A stretch of 32,526 bases of DNA from Thiobacillus denitrificans. GTDB lineage: Bacteria > Pseudomonadota > Gammaproteobacteria > Burkholderiales > Thiobacillaceae. The position numbers were made by a program, and so were the translations under genes. This document shows positions 14,824-21,926 of this stretch, piece after piece (the first letter of the stretch is position 1; every line of letters begins with the position of its first letter). Below the pieces are notes generated by a model, which worked only from the letters and a program-made list of their open reading frames with translations, had not been told where the DNA came from and searched no databases. The DNA is taken from contig DYFW01000021.1 in NCBI GenBank assembly GCA_020725005.1, positions 1 to 32,526 of the forward strand, written 5' to 3'.

Positions 14824-15516
14824 TTTGAGCGCGGGCCGGATGCCGCCGCTGGAAACGCCATGATGCAGCTGCGCATCCTTGCCGGACAGACGGCCACGAG
14901 TGTAGTCGTCGTACTCGTGGTCACGCAGGCGGCGGCCGTCGTTTCGATCAGTCGTGGCGAGATCGCCGGTGCTAGGGTAATGCTTTGCCATGTAGGCGTC
15001 GAGAGCCTTGGTCTGCTGCTCGTTGCCGGCAAACACGTCGATGTGGCCGGCAACCGCAATCACCCATCCATCACAGAACAGATCGGCGCGCCTGGTTTTT
15101 GTCGCCGTTTTGCACCGCTTCAGCTTGGCCTTGATGTGTTCCTCGCGTGCCCGCTTTACCTGGCGCAACAATACATCGAACGCATACTGCGCAATCTCCG
15201 GCGCGGAGCCGCAGCCGATGAACACCCATTCACCGGGCTTCATCCAGCCGCCGCTGAAGAGCAGGCGACAACCGAACGCGCCAGAAATGCGGTTTGCCAG
15301 TGCAGCTTCCCAGTTGCTCGGCTTGGTCTTTGCCCCGGCCTTGCGGCGTCGTTCCTGCGCCTCCGCCGCCTCAATGTCCAGGTCCGTGACGCCGTGCGCC
15401 TCCATCAGTTTCCGCGCCTGGCGCAGAGCCGCCTCGGCTTCGTGCTCGTTGGCGCTCCTGGACAGCGCCAGGCACTTCTTGATCTTGTCGATGATCTTCT
15501 CGTTGTCTTTCTGCAT
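14821..15516 (-). CDS. DUF2786-type protein
   Basis: 231 residues from the ATG at 15516, which overlaps the upstream stop (TGATG). The N-terminal 40 residues (MQKDNEKIIDKIKKCLALSRSANEHEAEAALRQARKLMEAHGV, residues 1-43) are the DUF2786 signature. The rest (RISGAFGCRLLFSGG... to FIGCGSAPEIAQYAFDVLLRQVKRARE...) matches the domain that usually follows it in phage and plasmid proteins. Biochemical function is unknown. It sits within the head gene cluster between gpF and the capsid, which is odd for a non-structural protein and suggests a later insertion. A candidate late promoter begins at its stop codon. Confidence 0.82.
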   Translation of the reverse strand: MQKDNEKIIDKIKKCLALSRSANEHEAEAALRQARKLMEAHGVTDLDIEAAEAQERRRKAGAKTKPSNWEAALANRISGAFGCRLLFSGGWMKPGEWVFIGCGSAPEIAQYAFDVLLRQVKRAREEHIKAKLKRCKTATKTRRADLFCDGWVIAVAGHIDVFAGNEQQTKALDAYMAKHYPSTGDLATTDRNDGRRLRDHEYDDYTRGRLSGKDAQLHHGVSSGGIRPALK

Positions 15517-15689
15517 CAGTTCCCGTCCATCTTCGTCAGATGATACGCCCGGCACTGCTGGCACCAGTAGTGCCGGCGTTCGGTCATGCCGCCGTGGCGG
15601 CGCTGCTTGAGCTTGACCAGCGCGCGGATGGCGCCGGCCTTGTCGTAGGGCACCTTGCCGCAGTACTGATGCTCGCGCGGCCGGCTCAT
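15516..15689 (-). CDS. Small zinc-ribbon-like protein
   Basis: 57 residues starting MSRPREHQYCGKVPYDKAGA. One Cys at 10, a basic helix (IRALVKLKQRRHGG), then YWCQQCRAYHLT (Cys43, Cys46, His50) form a likely zinc-binding site, in the layout of short phage zinc-ribbon proteins with a CxxCxxxH end. The start overlaps the upstream gpF stop (ATGA) and the stop overlaps the DUF2786 start (TGATG), so it is firmly part of the operon. Function unknown; nucleic-acid binding is possible. Confidence 0.72.
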   Translation of the reverse strand: MSRPREHQYCGKVPYDKAGAIRALVKLKQRRHGGMTERRHYWCQQCRAYHLTKMDGN

Positions 15690-16579
15690 TGATTCATCGC
15701 ATCCTGCAAGGCGCGGCGGAACGGGTTGCCGGCCATCTCGTCTTCGGTAAACGGCTTGCGGCCGGGCGTACTCATCTCCCAGCTCTCCATCCAGGGAAGG
15801 CTTTCGCAGCCGCAGTTGATGGTCTCGCCGATGGGCGCGGCCGGGTCACGCGGAAACATCAGCGCCACGCCGCCGACGATGAATGGCTTATCCACGTCGA
15901 CGATCTGCCCATCTGCCGCATCATGCTCCGGCCGCGAATGCAGCTTGCCGCTGCGGCGCCACTGCTTCTTCATTCCAGGAAGCACCTCCGCCGCCTGCTC
16001 CTGGCGTTGCTGTGTCGCCATCGAGTAGGCCCGGCCCAGCTCGGTGCGCACGATGCTGATCGCCCGCGTCCGGCCGCCCTCGACCAGCCCGTCGACCTTG
16101 TTGATCGCATCGCCCACCGACTGCGAGCCGATCATCACCAGGCCCAGCTCCGAGTTGATGCGGTTGGCGACGGTGAGGGAGATGTCCGAGACGCGGTCGG
16201 TAAGGAACGCGCTCATCGCCATCAGCTGGCGCGTATCCACCTCGTGGATCGCGGCGGCGATGTTGACACCGCCCGCCTTGATCGGTTCGTCGATGAGCGC
16301 AACGCCGTTTTCCCACGATGCGCGCGCCCCGTTGCGCAGCAGCGTGCCGGCCTCCATGCTCATCTCGTCCATCGCCTGGCGCACCGCGCGCTGCAACTGC
16401 GGCAGATACCACGCCTCCCACTCGCTGGGGCTGGCCTTGAGCTGCTGCTTGATGCGCTCGGCGGCGAGGGTGAGCAGGCGCTTGACCTCCTTGGCCGTAT
16501 CACGCTGGAGATGGGTCTGCCCGCGGCGGATTTTGGCCTGCTCGGCGCGAAAACGGCGATTGCGCTCCCGGTCGTTCAT
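15686..16579 (-). CDS. Minor head protein, Mu gpF-like
   Basis: 297 residues. The C-terminal half (RAISIVRTELGRAYSMATQQRQEQAAEVLPGMKKQWRRSGKLHSRPEHDAADGQIV... then FPRDPAAPIGETINCGCE, given as segments) is the diagnostic Mu gpF/SPP1 gp7-like head morphogenesis domain, with the RTE, HxxxDGQ and INCGC motifs. The N-terminus is basic and helical. These proteins bind the portal and enter the prohead with few copies, helping DNA ejection or prohead assembly. AGGGGGA stands 6 bases before the ATG. It follows the portal and a tiny gene, the usual Mu order (portal, gpF). Confidence 0.9.
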   Translation of the reverse strand: MNDRERNRRFRAEQAKIRRGQTHLQRDTAKEVKRLLTLAAERIKQQLKASPSEWEAWYLPQLQRAVRQAMDEMSMEAGTLLRNGARASWENGVALIDEPIKAGGVNIAAAIHEVDTRQLMAMSAFLTDRVSDISLTVANRINSELGLVMIGSQSVGDAINKVDGLVEGGRTRAISIVRTELGRAYSMATQQRQEQAAEVLPGMKKQWRRSGKLHSRPEHDAADGQIVDVDKPFIVGGVALMFPRDPAAPIGETINCGCESLPWMESWEMSTPGRKPFTEDEMAGNPFRRALQDAMNQ

Positions 16580-16598
16580 CGCAATCCCCCTGAGACCC

Positions 16599-16618
16599 CT
16601 TTATAAAGCTTTATAAAG
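16599..16618. repeat. Tandem palindrome CTTTATAAAG x2
   Basis: CTTTATAAAG is repeated twice head to tail. Each copy and the whole 20 bp are perfect palindromes. It is a rare A/T island in the 118-bp non-coding gap just upstream of the gpF-like gene. It could be a protein-binding site or a promoter element. Nothing else is evident in the gap. Confidence 0.5.
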
Positions 16619-16697
16619 TGGTGATCGCCGAAAACGCGGGCGGATGGGGCGGCCCACCGGGCAAAACGGCATACGCGCCCGCTGCGGCGGCCGCCCA

Positions 16698-16814
16698 TCA
16701 TCGCCCGATCCTCCGCTTGTCCTTCGGTGCGTCGACCGCATCGAGCAGTGCGTCGATGTCGCGCAGCAGCAGGCGGTAATCCCACCACCAGTCGCCGTAG
16801 TCCACCTCGATCAT
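16698..16814 (-). CDS. Tiny acidic/Trp-rich protein
   Basis: 38 residues: MIEVDYGDWWWDYRLLLRDI then DALLDAVDAPKDKRRIGR. The start overlaps the portal stop (ATGA), the same coupling style as its neighbours, which is the main support for a real gene. It has three consecutive Trp and a short helical core. It lies between the portal and gpF genes. No family recognised. A role in portal or prohead assembly is only a guess from position. Confidence 0.55.
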   Translation of the reverse strand: MIEVDYGDWWWDYRLLLRDIDALLDAVDAPKDKRRIGR

Positions 16815-18250
16815 TCGTCGGCGCCCACCGGGTCGCGGAACACGTCGGCCTCCGCCCTGCGCAGCGCATCCTCGCGCGCCGCCGCCAGCTCGGTGACCGC
16901 GTCGAACGGCACGCCCAGCCGGCCCGCGATGGCCTCCACCATCACCAGGCCGCGCTCCTCCGAGATCAGGCCACGGTCGATGAGCATGCCCACCGCAACC
17001 ACGACCTGCTGCAACGCCGCTGCGTAGGAGGTGGTGTCGCGTGCGGTCATCTCCGGCCATTGCGCCGTCACCGCGAAACGCTCATCGCTCAAATCCGGCT
17101 CGCCGCGGCTGGCCGCCAGGTGCCACTGCCGCAGCACGTACAGGCCCACGCTCTCCAGCGCCGCGCCGATGAACCGCTGGCGCATGGAGAGCAGCTTGAA
17201 CGTCGGCGTGCCCATCGAATCGCCGGTGGCGCGGTTGACATCGGCGGCGCCGCCGTACCAATGCTCCGGCACGCTGGCGCCGCCCAGGATGTGGTTGCGG
17301 AACAGGCGCGCATGCTCGGCGGTACCGCCGGCCTGGAGGTCGGGCGTGACGGCGTCCCACTTCTCGCCGTCGTTGTGCACGCGCACCGAACCGGGCGAGG
17401 GCGGGCCGATCTTCTTGGCCCGCTCCGTCACCTCGTCCGGCGTGGCGCCGGTCAGTGTCACGTCCCACAGAAACGCCCGCAGGAACTGCGCCCGGTCCAC
17501 CTCGCCGAACAGGAACTGATCGTAGGCATCGAGCCAGTCGATCTGCGCCAGCAGGTCGGAGCGGCCGCGGCTGCCGGCGGAGAGGTCGTTGATGCGGAAA
17601 TAGAACGCATCGCCGTCGTCGAACGTCGCGCGGATCGCCTGCGTACGCTGGGTGAAGATATCCTCCGGCCCATTGACGATGACGCGGTAGCGGCGGCTGG
17701 CGCCGTGCTTGTCCTTCTGCGTCACGATGCCGATGGGCTGTTCGCCGTTGTCCGGGTCGGTGACCACCGTGGCAATCTGCGAGGGGTCCAGGTAGCCCAG
17801 CCGAACGTGACCGTTGTGCTCGTTGACGAACGCCGGCCAGCACTGCTCGCCGAACAGCGCCAGCTCACGCACTTTCTTCGCTAGCTTGAGGTCCATCTGA
17901 TTGATCGGGTCGAACCAGAACCGATCCAGCACTGCCTGCGTCTCGTCGTCGCCGGCCTCCAGGCGCACGCCCTCGGCCAGCAGGAACGCCACCTGCAATT
18001 CCACAATGCGATTGGCGACCAGATTCACCTCCCACAGGTAGGCGGACATTTTCTGCATGCGCGCCTGGGTCAGTGGCCCGAGGTCACGGAGCTTATCGCC
18101 GGTGAGGCGGCGGAAGCCTTCCTCGTCGGCGTCGATGGTGGTGCCCGCGGCCTCCATCAGGCGCACCGGCGCCGTCTTGCCGGCGGCCTCGATCAGCGAC
18201 AGGTCGTTGCCCAGCGCGGCGGCGATGCGATGCTTGAGTGTGTCGTTCAT
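16811..18250 (-). CDS. Portal protein
   Basis: 479 residues. The pattern is that of phage portal proteins: an N-terminal helix set (LTQARMQKMSAYLWEVNLVANRIVELQVAFLLAEG), a wing region (LAKKVRELALFGEQCWPAFVNEHNGHVRLGYLDPSQIATV), then HNDGEKWDAVTPDLQAGGTAEHARLFRNHILGGASVPEHWYGG and a C-terminal crown. It forms the dodecameric ring at the capsid vertex through which DNA is packed and ejected. It lies directly after the terminase large subunit (gap 9 bp) and before gpF, as expected. It occupies the place of Mu gp29, but I am not sure it is in that exact family. Confidence 0.88.
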   Translation of the reverse strand: MNDTLKHRIAAALGNDLSLIEAAGKTAPVRLMEAAGTTIDADEEGFRRLTGDKLRDLGPLTQARMQKMSAYLWEVNLVANRIVELQVAFLLAEGVRLEAGDDETQAVLDRFWFDPINQMDLKLAKKVRELALFGEQCWPAFVNEHNGHVRLGYLDPSQIATVVTDPDNGEQPIGIVTQKDKHGASRRYRVIVNGPEDIFTQRTQAIRATFDDGDAFYFRINDLSAGSRGRSDLLAQIDWLDAYDQFLFGEVDRAQFLRAFLWDVTLTGATPDEVTERAKKIGPPSPGSVRVHNDGEKWDAVTPDLQAGGTAEHARLFRNHILGGASVPEHWYGGAADVNRATGDSMGTPTFKLLSMRQRFIGAALESVGLYVLRQWHLAASRGEPDLSDERFAVTAQWPEMTARDTTSYAAALQQVVVAVGMLIDRGLISEERGLVMVEAIAGRLGVPFDAVTELAAAREDALRRAEADVFRDPVGADE

Positions 18251-18259
18251 GCAGTACTC

Positions 18260-19654
18260 CTAGCGGAACATGTGCGCGCGCCGGCGGCCGCGTGCGGCCT
18301 CGGGCGCATAGGCATCAGCGGTGGATTCGATGGAGGCGCCCGCCGCCGGCTGCTGGGTGTCCTCGGCGGCGTGCAGCGCCAGCATGTGCGCCCAGAACTC
18401 GTCCGCGTGTCCCGCCTCGGAGCGGTCGGCGTCGAATCGCGGATTGCCCGCCACGGTCATCATCTTGCGCACGGCGTGATGGCTCTCGCGGATGGCGCGA
18501 TCCTGCGGAATGCGCGCCTTGCGGTCCTCGAACGCCTCCTTGCCCAGCGTGGCCAGGTGCTGCTTGATCGGCCCGGTGAACAGCACGCCCTCGACGCGAT
18601 ATTCGCCATGCCGGCGCTTGGAATCCTCCACCGGCTTCTCGCCCATGCCGGTCTGGTCCTTGCACATGCGGCGCACGCGGTAGGTGCGGAATATCCGATC
18701 CTCTTCTGCATCCTGCTCGGCAAATGACGCGCCCTTGAGTGATACAACCTCGCGCGTCCACAGCACATCGCCGACGCGCTCCAGCACCCAGATCACGGTG
18801 CGGTCGCGGCGGCGGCCGATGTCCATGCCCACATAGCAGTCGCCGCCCTGGTACAGCTCGGGCCGGCCCGCGTCAGCATGCTCGGCGCTGGTGATCAGCT
18901 CCCAGGTCAGCCAGGCCGTGGCCTCGTCCACCGGGTTGCACATGTACTCCTGCTGCCAGGTGTCCTCGTCGCCCGCCGCCTCGCGTGCCTCGTCGATCCA
19001 CGCCTGGCGCTCCGCCGCGATGAGCGTGCGCCCCATGATCTTGTCGGCCAGGCCCTGGGCCACGGCCGTCTCGATGGTCGTGGTGTGCAGGCGCCACTGG
19101 CTCTTGCCCTTCTCGGCGATGTCCTTCTTCGCCTGGCTCACCATGCGGTAGTAGCGGTTGCCCTTGCCGTTGTAGGTGCTGATGATGCGGACGGGGAAAC
19201 CCCAGGTGATCACCGGCAGCGCCGCCTTCCACAGCTCTTCCGGCGCGGCGTGGAAGGCGTACTCATCGATCACCAGCTTGCCGCCCTTGGATCGGAACGC
19301 CTTGGGGTTCGAGGACAGGCCGTAGATGCGCTTGCCGGTGGCGAACTCGATGGACAGCGCCTTGATGTCCTTCTCCGAGTCGAGCACCACCTCGCCCAGG
19401 TCGCGCGCGGCGATGTTGAACAGCTGCGCCCATTGCGCGCAGTAGCGTATGTATTCCGCCGCGGCCGTCTCGTCGGCAGAGGTGAACCAAACGTCCATCG
19501 GCTTGACCGCGCGCGCGGCAGAGAGCACATCCTCATAGGACTGCGCGTAGGTGGCGCCGATGCGGCGGCTCTTTTCCCAGAGCTTGAAACGCGAGGTGTC
19601 CTTGATCCACGCGACCTGGTAGGGCAGGAAATAACTGGAGAGGGATTCGGACAT
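18260..19654 (-). CDS. Terminase large subunit (Mu gp28-like)
   Basis: 464 residues from the ATG at 19654. The longer open frame upstream overlaps the small-subunit gene. Packaging ATPase features: Walker A-like KSRRIGATY at 28-36, Walker B LVIDE ending at Asp130-Glu131, and a motif III-like IISTYNG at 157-163. The nuclease part begins VGMDIGRRRDRTVIWVLE with candidate catalytic Asp278. The enzyme cuts concatemeric or host-integrated DNA and drives it into the prohead. In Mu-type phages packaging starts near one phage end and takes host DNA at the other. The ATG shares a base with the DUF3486 stop. Confidence 0.93.
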   Translation of the reverse strand: MSESLSSYFLPYQVAWIKDTSRFKLWEKSRRIGATYAQSYEDVLSAARAVKPMDVWFTSADETAAAEYIRYCAQWAQLFNIAARDLGEVVLDSEKDIKALSIEFATGKRIYGLSSNPKAFRSKGGKLVIDEYAFHAAPEELWKAALPVITWGFPVRIISTYNGKGNRYYRMVSQAKKDIAEKGKSQWRLHTTTIETAVAQGLADKIMGRTLIAAERQAWIDEAREAAGDEDTWQQEYMCNPVDEATAWLTWELITSAEHADAGRPELYQGGDCYVGMDIGRRRDRTVIWVLERVGDVLWTREVVSLKGASFAEQDAEEDRIFRTYRVRRMCKDQTGMGEKPVEDSKRRHGEYRVEGVLFTGPIKQHLATLGKEAFEDRKARIPQDRAIRESHHAVRKMMTVAGNPRFDADRSEAGHADEFWAHMLALHAAEDTQQPAAGASIESTADAYAPEAARGRRRAHMFR

Positions 19655-20181
19655 TACGCGATCCGCAGCACCTTGGCCTCGATCTCGGCGATGGCCGCCT
19701 CCGACAGGCCGGAGCGCTCGCCGGTCTCGCGGATTTCTGCCGCCGCCGTGCGCACGCGCTCGCGCATCTCCTGCTTCCACTTTTTGCTCGCCACCGATGC
19801 CCGCGCCAGACGCGACACCATGATCCCGATCTTGTCCAGCGGCGCATCCTGTTCCGACGCCAGCAGCACCTCTATGGTCTTGGTCTGCACTAGCCGGATC
19901 AGCGCCTCATTCATCGCGCCTTCGTCGTCCTCGGCGGCCTCGGAGATCGCCTTGGCCTGCTCGGTGGCGACGCGCAGCGCCTCCAGGCGATCCTCGAAGC
20001 CCTGCCCGTGGCGATGGATGGCGGAGCGCGACACGCGCAGTTCCAGGCCGCGCGCGTCCAGCTCCTGTTCCAGCCAGGCATGCAGGCCGTCGTAGTTCGA
20101 GAAACCGGACGCGACCAGGCGCCGGTTCAGTTCCGCGCGCAGTTCCTCCGGCAGTTCCAACAGCGATGAACGCCTCGGCAT
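19654..20181 (-). CDS. DUF3486 protein (Mu gp27-like), terminase small subunit candidate
   Basis: 175 residues starting MPRRSSLLELPEELRAELNRRLVASGFSNYDGLHAWL, the DUF3486 hallmark: a short DNA-binding N-terminus (LPEELRAELNRRL then SRSAIHRHGQ, a helix-turn-helix like segment), followed by long charged helices. In Mu, gp27 is placed before the large terminase and is thought to be the small subunit that recognises the packaging site. Here the order is the same and the stop overlaps the large subunit start. Confidence 0.88.
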   Translation of the reverse strand: MPRRSSLLELPEELRAELNRRLVASGFSNYDGLHAWLEQELDARGLELRVSRSAIHRHGQGFEDRLEALRVATEQAKAISEAAEDDEGAMNEALIRLVQTKTIEVLLASEQDAPLDKIGIMVSRLARASVASKKWKQEMRERVRTAAAEIRETGERSGLSEAAIAEIEAKVLRIA

Positions 20182-20184
20182 GAT

Positions 20185-20490
20185 CTACACCGACGCCGGG
20201 CGGGCGATACCCGGATCGACCATCGCCGGGTTCTCCAGGTAATCCACGCCGGCGGGCAGCAGACGCGCGTCCCAGTACTCCGGGGCACGGTTCAGCTCCA
20301 CATACTGCTTGTCGGCCAGATACTGCAACGCGCGGCGGATACCCACCTGCGTCACCTGCAAGTCCGCATCCACCAGGATCTGCGCGATCAGCCCTTCGCC
20401 TACGGGCATCGGGCGGCCCACGTCCAGTATCCGCAGGATTCGATAGCGCGTCATCCGCGCGCGAGCCGCTTCGAGGTTTTGCACATCCAT
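20185..20490 (-). CDS. Small winged-helix protein (Mu gp26 position)
   Basis: 101 residues: TRYRILRILDVGRPMPVGEGLIAQILVD, then TQVGIRRALQYLADKQYVEL looks like a winged helix (helices 2-3 then wing) of the type found in this position in Mu-like phages. It sits between DUF2730 and DUF3486 with gaps of 1 and 3 bp. It may help DNA recognition in packaging. Function is inferred from fold-like pattern and position. Confidence 0.7.
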   Translation of the reverse strand: MDVQNLEAARARMTRYRILRILDVGRPMPVGEGLIAQILVDADLQVTQVGIRRALQYLADKQYVELNRAPEYWDARLLPAGVDYLENPAMVDPGIARPASV

Positions 20491-20491
20491 C

Positions 20492-20917
20492 TCATTTGCC
20501 TCCGTTTGCGAGCGCCTGTTCCAGTCGCTCAGAGAGTCGTCCCATCGCCGTATTCAGGGCCACGAGGCGTTCGCCGTCGCGATCCTGCTTGGCCTCGATC
20601 ACCGCCGAGAACCTGATCCAGTCCTCGCGGCGCACGTACTGCAACGGCAGCTCAGCGCGCAGCGCGAGGAGGTCTTTTTCCAACTTTGCAACCGTCTGCG
20701 TCTCGGCGTTAAGGGCCAATTTCAGCCCGCCGAACAGCGCGTCCCAATGCTTCTGCGCCTCGGCCCGCGCCGCCTCCTGCGCCTCGAAGCGCTGATCGAG
20801 GCTGCGCTGCATCTGGGCCAGCAGCAGCTTCCCCGCGCCGAAAACGAAACCCAGAAACGACAACAGCAGCCCCACCAGGAACAGCAGCAACTGCCAAAAT
20901 TCCACCTGCACCTGCAT
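20492..20917 (-). CDS. DUF2730 membrane protein (Mu gp25-like)
   Basis: 141 residues from the ATG at 20917, which overlaps the preceding stop (TGATG). A GTG one codon earlier (20920) is also possible. One N-terminal membrane helix (FWQLLLFLVGLLLSFLGFVFGAGKLL), then a charged coiled-coil region (LAQMQRSLDQRFEAQEAARAEAQKHWDALFG...QTVAKLEKDL). This is the DUF2730 layout found just before the packaging genes of Mu-like phages. Function unknown. Confidence 0.83.
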   Translation of the reverse strand: MQVQVEFWQLLLFLVGLLLSFLGFVFGAGKLLLAQMQRSLDQRFEAQEAARAEAQKHWDALFGGLKLALNAETQTVAKLEKDLLALRAELPLQYVRREDWIRFSAVIEAKQDRDGERLVALNTAMGRLSERLEQALANGGK

Positions 20918-21393
20918 CACTCCGCCCCCTTCAAATGCGCCGGCTCCGGCGCATTTGCGCCCTCATGAGTGGACCAGCACAGCGCCTCCAGCTCCTCCGC
21001 GTACTGCCGCCGCAGCGTCTCGCGCCACACCAGGCGCGCATGCGCCTCCGGCGTCATGCAGTCCAGTTCCTCGGCGCTCACCGTGGGCAGCTCCGGCCGC
21101 GCCGGGCAGTCCAGCGGCAAGCTCACGTAGCGCACCTCCGGCGCCGCGCAGCCGGCCAGCAGGGCCGCCAGCAGCAGGGTCAAAACGGCCAACGTTGGCC
21201 GTTTTGCCACCGGCGCGCCCCGTCCAAATGCGTCGCTAGCGACGCATTTGGTGGCCCCCAAAACGGCCGTTAACGGCCGTTTTGCCGGCGACTCGCCCCA
21301 GCCAAATGCGCCAACGTTGGCGCATTTGCCCCCCGGCGCCGTGGCCCCCAAATGCGCCAACGTTGGCGCATTTGCCCGTGACCGGCTCACCAT
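20917..21393 (-). CDS. Rz1-like outer-membrane spanin with in-frame palindrome insertions
   Basis: 158 residues from the ATG at 21393, which has a strong ribosome-binding site (GGAGGGGAA) and overlaps the Rz gene, as Rz1 genes do. The signal sequence is split: basic MVSRSR at 1-6, then about 60 residues encoded by five palindromic repeats (ANAPTLAHLG, KCANVGAFG, AKRPLTAVLG, KCVASDAFG, AKRPTLAVL), then the hydrophobic core and lipobox LTLLLAALLAGC with the Cys at 82. The mature part (AAPEVRYVSLPLDCPARPELP...) is Rz1-like. A sixth palindrome codes ANAPEPAHL near the C-terminus. Rz1 and Rz join outer and inner membranes in the last lysis step. Whether the stretched signal works is open; an unseen internal start could bypass it. 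Confidence 0.72.
   Translation of the reverse strand: MVSRSRANAPTLAHLGATAPGGKCANVGAFGWGESPAKRPLTAVLGATKCVASDAFGRGAPVAKRPTLAVLTLLLAALLAGCAAPEVRYVSLPLDCPARPELPTVSAEELDCMTPEAHARLVWRETLRRQYAEELEALCWSTHEGANAPEPAHLKGAE
20932..20957. repeat. 26-bp palindrome, isolated copy
   Basis: CAAATGCGCCGG and its complement flank a central CT. It belongs to the CAAATGCG...CGCATTTG type seen in the array at 21.2-21.4 kb. It lies 15 bp before the end of the Rz1-like gene, in frame, and codes ANAPEPAHL. Confidence 0.85.
21181..21374. repeat. Array of five 26-28-bp perfect palindromes
   Basis: Copies at 21181-21206, 21224-21251, 21259-21284, 21303-21328 and 21349-21374, all perfect palindromes without loops. Two arm types alternate: CAAAACGG...CCGTTTTG (copies 1, 3) and CAAATGCG...CGCATTTG (copies 2, 4, 5). 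The cores differ (CCAACGTTGG, TCGCTAGCGA, CCGTTAACGG, CCAACGTTGG). Spacers are 7-20 bp and rich in GGCCCC. All lie in frame in the Rz1-like gene, in two different phases. Confidence 0.95.
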
Positions 21394-21653
21394 TTCCCCT
21401 CCAGCTGATCCCGCCGCCCCTCGCTCAAACCGGCCTCGATCTCGGCCCGCTCCTCGGCGTGCTGCCGCTGCGTCTCCCGTCTGGCATCGTCCGCCCGCTG
21501 CCGCGCCGCCTGGCCGGCCTCGGCCACCTGCGCCCGCAACCGGTCGCGCTCCGCCTCCGCCTGGCGCCGCTGCGCACCCGAGCGGAACCACGCGGCCAGG
21601 AACAGGCCCAGCGCCGCCAGCGCGGCCAGCGCCTTACTCCAGAGGCTGCGCAC
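21387..21653 (-). CDS. Rz-like inner-membrane spanin
   Basis: 88 residues from a GTG. A short N-terminus and one membrane helix (ALAALAALGLFLAAWF, residues 8-23) are followed by a periplasmic charged coiled coil (QRRQAEAERDRLRAQVAEAGQAARQR... then ETQRQHAEERAEIEAG). This is the i-spanin architecture. It overlaps the holin-like gene at the start by 20 bp and the Rz1-like gene at the end by 7 bp. It would act with the outer-membrane partner to fuse the membranes at lysis. Confidence 0.8.
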   Translation of the reverse strand: MRSLWSKALAALAALGLFLAAWFRSGAQRRQAEAERDRLRAQVAEAGQAARQRADDARRETQRQHAEERAEIEAGLSEGRRDQLEGKW

Positions 21654-21858
21654 TGGCGCCCCCGAACGTGATCGGCTGCGAGGTCACGACGCGCAGGCCG
21701 ACATTGAGAATCGGCAACCCGAACGCAATGGCCACGTAGAAATTCACCGGCAAATAGGGTTGGAGCAGGTGCATGTTTGCCTCGATGACCGCCAGCACGC
21801 CGACGGCCACGTTGAGGCGCATCGTCTTGCTCTTCCACCAGGGTTTCGGTTCGTTCAT
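21634..21858 (-). CDS. Holin-like small membrane protein
   Basis: 74 residues from the ATG at 21858 (a GTG four codons earlier is possible). MNEPKPWWKSKTMRLNVAVG, then two hydrophobic segments (about residues 13-30 and 40-60: LNVAVGVLAVIEANMHLL and FYVAIAFGLPILNVGLRVV). It sits between the endopeptidase and Rz genes, the place of a holin or pinholin controlling endolysin release. No specific holin family could be recognised, so the name rests on size, membrane segments and position. Confidence 0.7.
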   Translation of the reverse strand: MNEPKPWWKSKTMRLNVAVGVLAVIEANMHLLQPYLPVNFYVAIAFGLPILNVGLRVVTSQPITFGGASAQPLE

Positions 21859-21926
21859 AGTCCGTCGCACCCAATTCGATCGCTCATAAATCCATCATCC
21901 ACAGGTTCGGAAAAACGCAAGGGCCG

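Noticed and set aside
16576-16869. 97-codon minus-strand frame in the portal-gpF gap
   Set aside because: Arg/Ala/Gly-rich, no motif and overlaps the coupled 38-residue gene in another frame.
21181-21374. CRISPR-like array
   Set aside because: Repeats are perfect palindromes of two arm types with short, similar 7-20-bp spacers, and no cas genes are near. Not a CRISPR.
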